A stretch of 64,000 nt of DNA from contig NC_054713.1 of assembly GCF_016097555.1 (NCBI RefSeq), forward strand, positions 16,913,408 to 16,977,407. The letters are read 5' to 3'. How positions within the stretch are numbered: position 1 is the stretch's first letter; each line of letters begins with the position of its first letter. Shown here in pieces: positions 52,910 to 63,299 of the stretch. The notes under the pieces were generated by a model. That model searched no databases, had not been told where the DNA came from, and saw nothing but the letters and a program-made list of their open reading frames with translations. The translations under genes were made by a program, and so were the position numbers. The DNA comes from Gigantopelta aegis (taxonomy: Eukaryota; Mollusca; Gastropoda; Neomphalida; Peltospiridae).

Positions 52910-54360
52910 CTATTTATTTTGAAGTCTCTGACCCTCTCGAGCTCTGAACTCTTGACCTCGATCCGTGCGAATTCGTTTCGGTTGTCTCCCCTCTTTAAAT
53001 ACATCTTCCAAAGCTCTAGACACTGGTAGGTCTTTCTTATATATCAGTGATCTCAACCATAGGTGTTTGGAGAACACATCGATCACCACTAACATAACGG
53101 TATAGCCTCTGTTATTCTTGGCAAATTTCACCATGTCCATGAGGCCAGCTGACCACTGGTCATCAATTCCAGTGACTACAATCTTGTTTCTGGCAAAATT
53201 TCCTCTGATTGGGCGTTGTAAACTATTAGCTTCTTATCTTTGCAGCAATTTTCTGATACTGTTTTTGCTGATGGCGTACTTCCTGGCTCTTCTGACATAT
53301 CTATGCAATTTATCTGGACCAGAAACACTAGCTGGGTTGGTTGGATCATAATGCATGCCTTTCAAGTAGTCTCCCCACATGATTCTAACACTTGAGTGGT
53401 GTCAATGATTGTGATATTTATTTACAAAGGAGACGTTCTATATAGAGTCTAGTTGGTATCTTCATCATCAGATTCTTCTTCCTCACTTTCTGATTCCTCG
53501 TCTGGTATGTCAATGGGGAAATGACTTTCTCAGCCACTGACTTGAGTAGTGGTTTAATTCTCTCTTTGAGTGTAGTATACTATGTATTGCAATCCATCTT
53601 CTCGATTCTAGCTAGAATTGGTTTCATCAGAGAGGATCCTGAGAAGCACTGAGCAAATAGTAGTGCATTAGCTAATGTATTCATATAAGTCTGCTCCCAT
53701 GACTTGGCTATCTTTTGATCCACCCATTGTTCAGACCTTCTCTTGTCCAAATAGTTTTGACGGTCTTCAGCCATCTCCTCTTTATAACAATTGTACGTGA
53801 GCTGCCACAGATAATCCAATCCAGCTGTTTCCCACTCATCATAGGCGTCGTCATGCCTTTCTTCACATTTAGCACTTTTTGAAGGAGATTCCACACCATT
53901 TTTTGGACACCATGTTATCAACTTGACAAACTATTCACAAATTAATAAATATATTGATGATTGTTCTCCTATTTATAGTTTTTTTTATTGCAAAGCATTC
54001 TGGATAATTATGCAGTAATTCCTCAGTGACCATAACTCAGGCTGGTAACACCATCCTCAAGGAGATACCTCTTGTCATCAAAGGGGGAGAGTCCCAGTTT
54101 GTTGAGTTGGATGTTGTACAGTATGTGGCCATAGCTCCTGATCTGTGTCATGTGAGACATGTAGATCTCCTTATCAATGAGACACTGTCTATTGTGTTGG
54201 GACCTAGTGTTATCAAAAGGTGCATGCCTCTCGCATGTTAAGTGAATGGGCGAAAGTGCGACACAACCATCAGTTTTACCACTACTGTCTTGTACTCTGT
54301 ACAGTATAATTAAACTGACAGTTGTGTCATTTCTAGGTATGTCTTGCACTACTTGCAATA
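52910..54360 (-). mobile_element. Polinton/Maverick fossil fragment
   Basis: Minus strand. An integrase part (about 53340-52910) has the wording MVKFAKNNRGYTVMLVVIDV then FSKHLWLRSL and RTDRGQEF, typical of Polinton-type integrases. A second piece (54160-54025) with LGLSPFDDKRYLLEDGVTSL then SYGH resembles the C-terminus of the protein-primed DNA polymerase of these elements. A third frame (53921-53580) is unrecognised and may be another Polinton protein. Only about 1.4 kb of a normally 15-20 kb element is left, without terminal repeats; it is broken in many places and looks old. It is sandwiched by two blocks of the same 54-bp satellite in the same orientation. Confidence 0.7.
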
Positions 54361-54890
54361 TAATTAAACTGACAGTTGGCTCATTTCTAGGTATGTCTTG
54401 TAGTCAGTGCAATATAATTAAACTGAGAGTTGACTAGCTATAGGTATGTCTTGTAATCAATGCAGTATAATTAAACTGATAGTTTACTCATTTTACGTGT
54501 GTCTTGTAGTCAGTGCAGTATAATCAGTATAATTAAACTGACAGTTGACTCATTTCTAGGTGTGTCTTCTACTCCCTCCAGTATAATTAAACTGACAGTT
54601 GACATATTTCTAGGTGTGTTTTTCACCCTGTGCAGTATAACTAAACTAACAGTTGACTCATTGCTATGTATGTCTTATACACCATACAGTATAATTAAAC
54701 TAACACTTGACTCATTTCTAGGTATGTCTTATACACCATACAGTATAATTAAACTGATAGTTCACTCATTTTAGGTATGTAGTATACACCATACAGTATA
54801 ATTAAACTGACAGTTCACTAATTTCTAAGTATATCTTGTACTTTGTGCAGTAAAATTAAACTAACAAATGACTCATTTCTAGTAATGCAT
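54285..54890. repeat. 54-bp satellite, block 2, about 11 copies
   Basis: Same unit and orientation as block 1, more diverged, with units of variable length (e.g. short unit near 54437-54480). Confidence 0.95.
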
Positions 54891-55111
54891 AGCGAATGCA
54901 TAAGGGAAAACATGTGGCCCGATCAAGGATGCCAAATGACAGTGTGTACTGTTAACGTGCTACGGCAAATATGATAAGTAATGTTGTTGTAAAGAGGTGT
55001 TTTCAGACGTCGGATGCCCGTTTGTTTGAGGCGCGGTTGGTGCATGATCGATCCCCGTCGGTGGGTAATCCTTTATGTATATGTATATACAGACACACAT
55101 ACATACATATA
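54891..55111. other. Flank of the mariner element
   Basis: Contains 'gttggtgcatgatcgatccc' + 'cgtcggtggg' (55029-55060), a SINE family 1 head fragment. Confidence 0.5.
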
Positions 55112-55119
55112 CGAGGGTA

Positions 55120-56650
55120 CTATAAAAAGTCCTCGGCCTCACCCAGAAAACAGCACAGGCGAAATATTGTTCTTGCATTATTTTCAACATAGTCTCCTTT
55201 AACTTTAATGCACTTGGTCCACCGATGTTCAAGCTTCGCTATCCCTTCGCGAAAGAAGGTCACATCTTGAGTCTCCGGGTAATCCTCAACCATGGATGAC
55301 TTCAACATCACTCTGAGAATGGTGACCACGCAAATGGGATTTCAGTGTCGCAAACAGAAGTCAGACGGTGCCAGATCGGGTAAGTAAGGTGCATGGGGCA
55401 ACAGTCAAAGCCACATTTGGCTGCTTCTGCCACTGCGACCTGTGCTGTGTGGATGGGCGCATTGTCCTGAAGCAACACCACGCCAGCTGTCCTCTCTGTT
55501 TTTTTCTTTGATAGCTTCTTTCAGATGTCGCAATTCTGATGCATAGTAGTCTCCCCATTAATGGTTTTATCCTCTTGCAAGAAGTTCCTCACTGTCCCAA
55601 AACATAGAAGCCATCACCTTGTAGACAGATGCCACTTGCTTGAACTTTTTGGGAGGCGGACAACCGATGTGTTTCCATTGTTTACTTTCATTCTTTGATT
55701 TGGGGTCAAAGTGGTGAACCCATGTCTCATCCTGGGTCACAAATCTCCTGAGGAATATGGCTGGAGCAGCCTGAACTGAACTGTTCGAACTTTCCATTCT
55801 ATTCAACTTTTGATCTGGTGTCAACATTCGGGGCACCCATCTTGCAAACAGTTTCCTCAGCCCCAAGATGTCAATCAAAACAACGTGAACTGAGCCAACA
55901 CTGATGCCCATAGTGTCCGCTATGTGTTAGACAGTCACACATCTATCATTCATGACCATGCAGTGAATGGCCTCCACTTGATCGTCCGTGGTCGCTGATT
56001 TGGCCTCAGACCACAATTAATTTCGCTATATGTTTCTATATAGCCTTAGTGGCTATAACATGTTTATTAATATCAGCAAGCCCGTGCAGTTTTGTATGTA
56101 CCTTTGCCTGCATGGGGGACACATACCCTGAAAAGGACAACCCCTGTTGTCCAGCTCTTTCTCCCAGCATATTGGTTTAAACAGACAAACCCTCTAAACC
56201 AGGCCGGAGTACACCCATTTTACACAAAAAGCACTACGTTTGCATGGGCCGGAATTACCACAAACAAGTCTTCAATGTCAACAAGTTACACATGTTTACA
56301 AACTACATGCTATCCCCTGTCACTTCAGTCAAACAGTTGCCACTTCACAGCTGTCTGCCATGAAATAATCATAGTCAAACAGCAGACTACTTGCGCGGTC
56401 AAATGTCCGGATTTTGGACAACCAACTGGGAAGATAACTGTAATCTGAGGCCATTGTGGGCATCCCGGCCGTTGGCCATCTTCGGTACTCTCCCTGCCAT
56501 GCTTGAAATCAGCAACCCACTTCTTTACAGTTGAATAGCATAGGGAGTCCTAAGTGTGTTGCCCATGTATTCGTGGATTTCCTTGGGGGTCGTTCCCTTT
56601 TTATGCAGATACTTGATCACAGCTCTGGCTTCTTTCTTGTCCATTTGTTT
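55120..56650 (-). pseudogene. mariner transposase, decayed
   Basis: Minus strand, 5' to 3': STVKKWVADFKHGRESTEDG (about 56535-56480), interruption by the nested element, then SEAKSATTDDQVEAIHCMV (56000-55945), ISVGSVHVVLIDILGLRKL and FARWVPRMLTPDQK (55910-55815), VTQDETWVHHFDP (about 55745-55705, first catalytic Asp), QWKHIGCPPPKKFK, a damaged middle around LLQDNAPIHTA-type sequence (55475-55440), and FFREGIAKLEHRWTKCI then KVKGDYVENN (about 55260-55185). WVHHYDP and W..KCI..GDYVE are mariner hallmarks. There is a stop near 55925 and several frame changes between 55580 and 55300. Confidence 0.9.
56002..56452. mobile_element. 451-bp TIR insertion inside the mariner
   Basis: Left end 'ggcctcagaccacaatta' and reverse complement of the right end 'ggcctcagattacagtta' match in 15 of 18 positions. 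It interrupts the transposase between the GRP-type linker and the catalytic domain. No transposase inside; the superfamily is unclear. Confidence 0.75.
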
Positions 56651-56986
56651 TGGTTTCCCTCTCACCTACTGAATTTCAAAGGGCGACACGCGCAAAGAAA
56701 TGATGACAAACATTTGAGTTTTCGTGGACAGTGATATAAGGCTTTATAGTATACAGTTATGCCCCATATTAGGAGTTACGCCTCTTGTTTCTGGGTGAGG
56801 CCGAGAACGTTTTGAAAAAGTTTGTTTTATTTAGCCGCTAGAGCACATTGTTTCTGGGTGAGGCCATATGAGACACGTTTTTAAGTACCCTCGTATGCAC
56901 ACACACACACAGGATAGCCTTGTTGAACCAATTATGGATCACAAGTGGTTTACACACCCACACTTGCGGACACTCACACCCACACT

Positions 56987-56992
<6 letters not shown>

Positions 56993-57067
<75 letters not shown>
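56993..57067. repeat. (CA)n microsatellite
   Basis: About 37 units. Confidence 0.98.
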
Positions 57068-57077
<10 letters not shown>

Positions 57078-57304
57078 TTCACCACCCACATGTTTTCCTT
57101 AAAATTTATGATTACACCTAATACGTGTATGCATAGCGACATAACTTCAGTAGAAATACCGGACATAAAATAATAGGGCTTCTGCCACCTCGAAAACATA
57201 ATCGTATACAGAACATCCCTTATCAAACAGGGCTTGATGTCTTGTCCTCCATATGTTCACTAAACTTTAATTCTGATTACTAAAGACAATGATGTGTCCA
57301 TACT
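57068..57304. other. Intergenic
   Basis: No gene seen. Confidence 0.4.
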
Positions 57305-57745
57305 AAAATAAGATGGAAGAGGTGTATCTTACTGGTAAGTGGCAGTCCTCCTACAGACAAAGTAGGTTCGAGATAAGGTATACATCCTGGGGAGTGGCAA
57401 CCATCCTACCGATGAAGCAGACACCAGGCAAGGTGTATCTTATTGATACGTCGCACCAGGCCGTCCTCCTACAGACGAAGTGGATTTTAGATGAGGTGTA
57501 TCTTACTGGGGAAATGGCACCAGGTAGTACTACAGACGAACTAGATACTACATGAAGAGTATCTTACTAGAAAATGACATCAGGCAGACCTGCTACAGAC
57601 GAAACAGATACTAGATAAGGTTATCTTCCTGAGAGGTGGCACCAGGCAGTCCTACAGACGAACTAGATGCTGCATGAGGAGTATCGTACTGGGAAATGGC
57701 ACCAGACAGTCCTCCTATACTATACTAGATAAGACGTATCCGTTT
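57305..57745. repeat. ~61-bp minisatellite, about 7 copies
   Basis: 'ctacagacgaa' recurs at about 57351, 57406, 57469, 57530, 57593, 57652 and 57714 (spacing 55-63), with 'aggtgtatcttactgg' and 'ggcaccaggcagtcct' in each unit. Units differ in length by small indels. Confidence 0.92.
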
Positions 57746-57869
57746 GATATGCTATTACCTATGATATTCTGCCACTGTCCGACAAAAAACAGCTCTGTAT
57801 TGTTTAAGTCCGGGTTAAAGACTAATGTTGACCTAATGTTATTCGACTATAGGATAGCCAGCTGCTCGT

Positions 57870-57871
<2 letters not shown>

Positions 57872-57936
<65 letters not shown>

Positions 57937-58010
57937 ACACGGACACTCACACACACGCACACACAAATAAATAAATAAATAAATAAAATAAAATAAATAA
58001 ACAAAACTAA
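57872..58010. repeat. (CA)n then (AAAT)n simple repeats
   Basis: About 28 CA units, a variant CA stretch and AAAT/AAAAT units. Confidence 0.96.
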
Positions 58011-58049
58011 ACAAAACATAGCTGGCAACCACAAACATACCAAATAAAA

Positions 58050-59217
58050 ATGTATTTTACATTGATGTTGATAATCATATAACTTAGTCTGACACCCAAT
58101 ATCCGATGTATTTTACATTGATGTTGATAATCATATAACTTAGTCTGACACCCAATAGCCCATGTATTTTACATCGACGTTGATAATCATATAACTTAGT
58201 CTGACATCCAATTACCAATGTATTTTACATTAATGTTGATTATCATATAATTTAGTCTATTACCCAATTACCGATGTAATTTACATTGATATTGGCCATC
58301 AATAACTTAGTCTGACACCCAATAGCCGATGCATTTTATATTGACATTGATCATCATATAACTCAGTCTGACATCCAAAAGCCGACGTAATTTACAATGG
58401 CGTTGATCATCATATAACTTAGTCTGACATCAAATAGCCAATGTATTTCACATTGACGTTGAACATCATATACCTTAGTCTGACACTCAATAGCCGATGT
58501 ATTTTACATTGATGTTGATCATCATATAACTTACTCTGACATCCAATAGCCGAAATATGTTACATTGATGATCATCATCATATAACTTAGTCTGACACTC
58601 AATAGCCGATGTATTTTACATTGATGTTGATGATCATATAACTTACTCTGACATCCAATAGCCGATTCATTTTACATTGATGTTGGTAATTGTATAACTT
58701 AGTCTGAACCCAATAGCCGATTAACTTAATTTGATGTTGAACATCATATAACTTAGTCTGCCACCCAAAAGCCGACGTAATTTATATTGACGTTGCTCAT
58801 CATATAACTTAGTCTGACACCCAAAAGCCGATGCATTTTACATTGACGTTGATCATCGTCGAACGTAGTCTGACACCCAATAGACGATGTGTTTTACTTT
58901 GATATTGATCATCGTAAAACGTAGTCTGACACCCAATAGCTGATGTAATTTACATTGACGTTGATCATCATATACCCTAGTCTGACACCCAATAGCCGAT
59001 GTATTTTACATTGATGTTGATAATCATATAACATAGTCTAACACCCAATAGCCGATGCATTTTATATTGACATTGATCATCATATAACTTAGTCTGACAC
59101 CCAATGACCGATGTTGATGTTGACCATCATATAACTTAGTCTGACACCCAATAGCCGATGTATTTTACATTGACGTTGATCATCATTTAACTTAGTCTGA
59201 CACCAAATAGCCGATTT
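58050..59217. repeat. 56-bp satellite, about 21 copies
   Basis: Unit 'atgtattttacattgatgtt' + 'gataatcatataacttagtc' + 'tgacacccaatagccg', e.g. 'aacttag' at 58081 and 58137. Units are diverged at several sites each, so the array is not young. It ends against a SINE family 3 tail (59222-59255). Confidence 0.97.
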
Positions 59218-59437
59218 ATTTTTGTGTGAGCTAGGGTGTCCTTAAACATTATTTCTTCATTGATTCGCGTTGAAACCATAGTTTGGTATTAACCATTGAG
59301 GGATAACACATTTAAGAGGCATGTTGCCTTGCAGCCCTTTTCAAACGCAACAGGCGAATTTTAGGAGAATGTAGAAGCACTTAAACGGTTATTCTAAATA
59401 CGTTATATTTCAACACCTTTTGAAATAACGAATTTCG
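59218..59437. other. Intergenic with SINE tail
   Basis: 'gctagggtgtccttaaaca' at 59228 is an isolated SINE tail. Nothing else recognised. Confidence 0.5.
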
Positions 59438-59605
59438 TTTTGATAGGATATGAAACGACCTTTCATTTCGTATCATATTTATTTCCCTCTTGAAATTAAT
59501 GTCAATATTCTCGCGAGGTTCAACGGATGACAATGAACATGACAATGGACATAAACATGATACGAAATGATAGCAAGTTTAATATCCTATTTATTACCCA
59601 TAAAT
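59438..59605. repeat. Foldback palindrome
   Basis: Arms 'aggatatgaaac ... tcatttcgtatcat' and 'atgatacgaaatga ... gtttaatatcct' are reverse complements with a loop containing 'catgacaatggacat'. Right edge 'aatatcctatttattacc' resembles the edges of the 60.02 and 61.42 kb palindromes. Confidence 0.8.
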
Positions 59606-60017
59606 GATTTTAATTTATATCACTCAACTCGTTTAGTTGACGATCCTGTAACGTTGTAGTGCGCCAATAAATGAATGCATCGTCTGACGTCGAAGTGTTA
59701 CGTCCCACTTGGCGTTCTAGTTGGACGAATCACTTTGATATGTACCAAGACGTTTTTATCCATAACGGGTATTAAACCTATTTTTGGACATCACAGCTGT
59801 GTAGCTGATGAGATGAAATATTTTATTCCGGACTAGACAAATGCATAGATGCTCAGTCAATATTATCTTGGTTCATTTCCTACACTAAGTGCATTGTGTA
59901 AAGTGAGAAAACTACATGAGTGGTCGTTAGGTACAATTTATGTTGCATGATAACTAGTATCTAACAGATAGGAATGTAATATTATGTTTCTTACATCTTC
60001 AGAAAACAGGTTTTAAA
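59606..60017. other. Intergenic
   Basis: No gene seen. Confidence 0.4.
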
Positions 60018-60176
60018 TAGAGGATAATAAACGAGTTACCAGTTATTATCAAATTTATGTCCCGAGTGAAATAATTTTCAGTTGTCACGAGCTTTAGCGA
60101 GTGACAAATGAAAATTATTTCACGAGGGACATAAATTTGATAATAACTGGTACCGAGTTTGTTATTCTATTTATTA
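60018..60176. repeat. Foldback palindrome, near-perfect
   Basis: Arms 'taccagttattatcaaattt' and 'aaatttgataataactggta' are perfect reverse complements, continuing as 'atgtcccgagtgaaataatt' / 'aattatttcacgagggacat' to a tip 'cacgagctttagcgagtg'. Outer edges 'aatagaggataataaacgag' and 'gagtttgttattctatttat'. Confidence 0.93.
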
Positions 60177-60755
60177 CCTCAGCTATTTTTCTCTAAAAGC
60201 CTTTAATTTCGACGCACATGCACGAAGGCCAACCTGTATAGGGACGATGTAAACCACTTTACGCACTGTTCTGAGAATTACTATAACGTTGTAATTTAAT
60301 CACGTTCATAGATATTTTTTAAAAACACACGTTCTCTTTATTCTGCTTCCAAATTTATAATGAACTGAATTAAAATGATATTTTGTTATTAATTTAACAC
60401 CAAACACAGAGACCTGTAAAGGCAAACTCTTTAAACTACATGACGTCATTTTGTGTTTGTCAAATCGTGATGACGTCATATTTAGTACCGACAAAGTCAT
60501 TGCTTTGTAAGCGTCAAATTGTCCAATAGTATTGTTCGTTAGACCAATGCATGATAATTTCTCAGTGAGAAATTATGATTTTTATTTTCCCTGTTATGAG
60601 TGACCGCTGGGGTAATAAAACAGTTTAAACTCTATTGCTATTAAAACTTATTTTATTTACAGCTTTTGCGCTTGTAGCTAACGTTCGCGCCACATAGTAA
60701 TCAGTATCTGGTTACATTTTACGTCACAGATCAATCGATTTCGATCGTGCTTTTT
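60177..60755. other. Intergenic
   Basis: No gene recognised. 'catgacgtcattttgtg' at 60441 and 'gtgatgacgtcatattt' at 60467 form a small inverted pair. Confidence 0.4.
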
Positions 60756-60866
60756 GCTCATAGGATGGCGTGTCTGTCGCAACCTGGTCATTACCTAGTA
60801 GCAGCCAGTTGTGTGCCTTTAAATTGTTATGTCGCATGTGTGTGTTGTTAGTATGTTATCATAAAT
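60756..60866 (+). repeat. Dispersed repeat copy
   Basis: 'caacctggtcattacctagt', 'agcagccagttgtgtgcctt' and 'taaattgttatgtcgca': same family as 29.6 and 61.6 kb. Confidence 0.75.
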
Positions 60867-60869
60867 ATA

Positions 60870-60990
60870 AAGAATAACTAGTTAATGACGTCGGATTTCA
60901 TCGTTATCCTGTGAAGGTACGAATGGGAGTTCCACGACGCTCTGAATAGGATAAAGCAGTCATCCAACGTCGTCAACTAGTTATAATCTT
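60870..60990. repeat. Foldback palindrome
   Basis: Arms 'agaataactagttaatgacg' and 'cgtcgtcaactagttataat' pair with a one-base offset, then 'cgttatcct' / 'aggataaag'. Confidence 0.85.
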
Positions 60991-61419
60991 TATCCTGAAC
61001 ACCATACAGATTAAGGGAAAAAACTATTGTAGTTGTTATTTCAGCCACATTGTACGCTGGGCTGGAGATCAAATGAGCGATTATGCAATGTAGCTACGCG
61101 TGTGACGTCACATGAGTCATATCCTGCTACTTTCCGGATATGACTTTACTTTATTACACCTCAATGTGGGAGACAGCCGTGAGAGATAAATCATATCTTA
61201 CATTGTGCATTGTGGGATACGCTTCTTCGGAGGTCATGATCTCGGTCAGCTGATCAACGGAATGCAAAGTTTCATTAATAAATAGCTAAATAAAGTAGCC
61301 ACAACATGACGTTATTTTGCTACATGACGTCATTGTCCCAGTCTTTAATCAGTTTTTTCATGTTTTGTTTAGTTATTTTGGAAGTCATTCTATGCAATGT
61401 TTGTTCATTGATGTGCGGT
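60991..61419. other. Intergenic
   Basis: A weak palindromic zone at 61100-61210 ('gtcatatcc ... ggatatgac'). No gene seen. Confidence 0.45.
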
Positions 61420-61560
61420 GTAATAAATAAAATACTATACTTGTTCCTGTGTGAGACCATTTATATTATAACTCGTGTGTGTTTAAAATACACTCGTTGT
61501 AATATACACGGTTTCACACGGGAACTCGTTTAGTATCCTCTATTTATCCGTTATCATATT
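61420..61560. repeat. Foldback palindrome
   Basis: Arms 'gtgtgagaccatttatatta' and 'taatatacacggtttcacac' with tip 'actcgtgtgtgtttaaaata'; outer edges 'aataaataaaatactatac' and 'gtttagtatcctctatttat'. Edges shared with the 60.02 kb palindrome. Confidence 0.9.
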
Positions 61561-61574
61561 CTGTCAATAGAAAC

Positions 61575-61740
61575 GGTGGTCGCAGGATAAAAGGAAATAT
61601 GTTCTCACCCAGGAGCAGCCAGTCGTGTCTTTAAATTGTTATCTCACGAATGCGTGTTGTTAGTATGTGTTATCATAAATAAGGAATTACGTTTTCACAA
61701 ACGGGTATGTAAGGAAACACATATCTATACAGTCATGTCC
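61575..61740 (+). repeat. Dispersed repeat copy
   Basis: 'ttctcacccaggagcagcca', 'gtcgtgtctttaaattgtt' and 'cgttttcacaaacggg'; family of 29.6, 33.9 and 60.8 kb. Confidence 0.75.
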
Positions 61741-61905
61741 TTAAGGCGTTTTGAACTTGGAGTTTTCGTTAATATTTCTATACAGGTTTGTGATCTCTGT
61801 TGACAATCTGCTTATTGGCATTCTCCTTTCTAACCGTGATGCCTGAAATATATAGCAAGAGGAAACAGAAGATGATATATTAGTACATTTTAGAAGTGCT
61901 AGAGG

Positions 61906-61907
<2 letters not shown>
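61741..61907. other. Intergenic
   Basis: No gene seen. Confidence 0.4.

Positions 61908-61984
<77 letters not shown>
61908..61984. repeat. (GA)n microsatellite
   Basis: About 37 units. Confidence 0.98.
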
Positions 61985-61986
<2 letters not shown>

Positions 61987-62455
61987 CCAATATAGCACAA
62001 CGGAACTGTTCTGCATATTTTTCCATGGAAAGGAGTTAATAGCACCATCGTAGTCATTGGTCCTACGACTTATGTTACCATTGGCAAACAAGGGCAATGA
62101 GTTACATATTGCCACTAAGTGAATACAATCGATTGCTACACTTCAAATAATATCGCCCTATACACACAAACCACTACAAAACACACTCCCCAACCCCCAC
62201 CCCCCACCGCCACCCCCAACCCTCCCCCGTATCAAGCATAATCAAAATGGTGCATTTGTCTTGTTTGGAAAATGACTGAATGTAGAAAGATTGTTTTTGT
62301 TTTGTTTTTTACGTCACAATCATACATTTTGTAAAAAGTACCTACATATATGTATACTTATGAATGTTCAAACACAAGTTTCAATACACATATTACACAT
62401 ACCAAACGATTGTAGCGTTAGAGACAATTAAAGCCTCACATTTAAGATGCTATTG
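61985..62455. other. Intergenic
   Basis: C-rich segment at 62187-62228. No gene seen. Confidence 0.4.
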
Positions 62456-62507
62456 AAGATGGACGTGTCGCCATGCTCTCTGGATTTACTCCCCACAGTC
62501 ATTTGCG

Positions 62508-62534
62508 GGGGGGGGGGGGGGGGGGGGGGGGGGG
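62508..62534. repeat. Poly-G run
   Basis: About 27 G in a row, directly upstream of the conserved N-terminal block of copy C. Confidence 0.97.
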
Positions 62535-63260
62535 TAATTGAGTCTTACGAAAACCTGTTGGGAGTACCGCATTGCGTACACCGGGTCACGGGCTACCATG
62601 ACTTTGGTGTACGGCAACGCGGAGAAGAAAACAGGAAGGTGGAAGAAGGGGAAACGTGCGCCAAGGGCGGCACTGCCGGTGAATGGACCAAAACCGGTAG
62701 CTCAACCACTGGCAGCGGCCCCTTTTGCGTCTCATCCCCAGCCCGAACTGACAAGCCTGTGAAGAGGATTGAGCCCGCTGAACCCGTCAACGCCGACAAC
62801 GGTTCCACCGCGGACCCCTGCACCGTCTCCTGACCACGCAACTCCGGTATTACTCCAGCACCAAGGAAGGCTCCCGTTGAGTCCCTGGCAAATCCGTTGC
62901 CAGTCGTGGAGAGGAAGGCAACCCAAAAACGTATTACAAATCGACACTTTATTACAAAACGACAAGTAACCAGCCACTCAACCGAGTAAGTAACCAGTCA
63001 GTCAAGCCACAGCCTGCCTCTTCAAATCCTACCTCTGATTCACCCTAGACGATACACGTGAACAAGCTTAAGCCGGAGTTCACAATGGACCTCGTGGGTG
63101 ACACAAGGCACAGACACCTCCAAGCTGGTTGGTGGCTTCGTGGGAGATGTCTTCGTGGTAGATGCCCCACATGGATAGCCACACCATGTACAAGATCATC
63201 AAGATGATTTTCGGCTCAGGGTACAACACATGCGAAAGACCTTGAGCGTCTAGAGCTTCA
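62535..63260 (+). pseudogene. GC-rich multicopy protein family, copy C
   Basis: N-terminal block YRIAYTGSRATMTLVYGN (about 62568-62625; copy B YRVTYTGSRASVTLVYGN), basic GRWKKGKRAP, then a proline/alanine-rich region in shifting frames, and near 63171-63215 MDSHTMYKIIKMIFGSGYN, the counterpart of MDNLTLHRVLKTI. Several frame changes; the most decayed of the three copies. Family function unknown. Confidence 0.55.
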
Positions 63261-63299
63261 AGACATACCACCCAGGATTTTCCACCGGACATCCAATAA

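Larger units (their letters stand above)
55112..56893 (-). mobile_element. mariner transposon, full length, decayed, with nested insertion
   Basis: Ends CGAGGGTACT (55112) and its inverted partner AGTACCCTCG (56893), with TA at both sides (55110-55111, 56894-56895). Inverted repeats continue to 'cggcctcacccagaaa' on both sides, and the right end holds that block twice (56781-56802, 56850-56866). The 1782 bp include a 451-bp insertion, leaving about 1.33 kb, the usual mariner length. Confidence 0.93.

Noticed and set aside
56838-57226. Cys-Val / His-Thr frames over (CA)n tracts (also 1.9, 4.0, 29.4, 57.8 kb)
   Set aside because: Simple-repeat artefacts.
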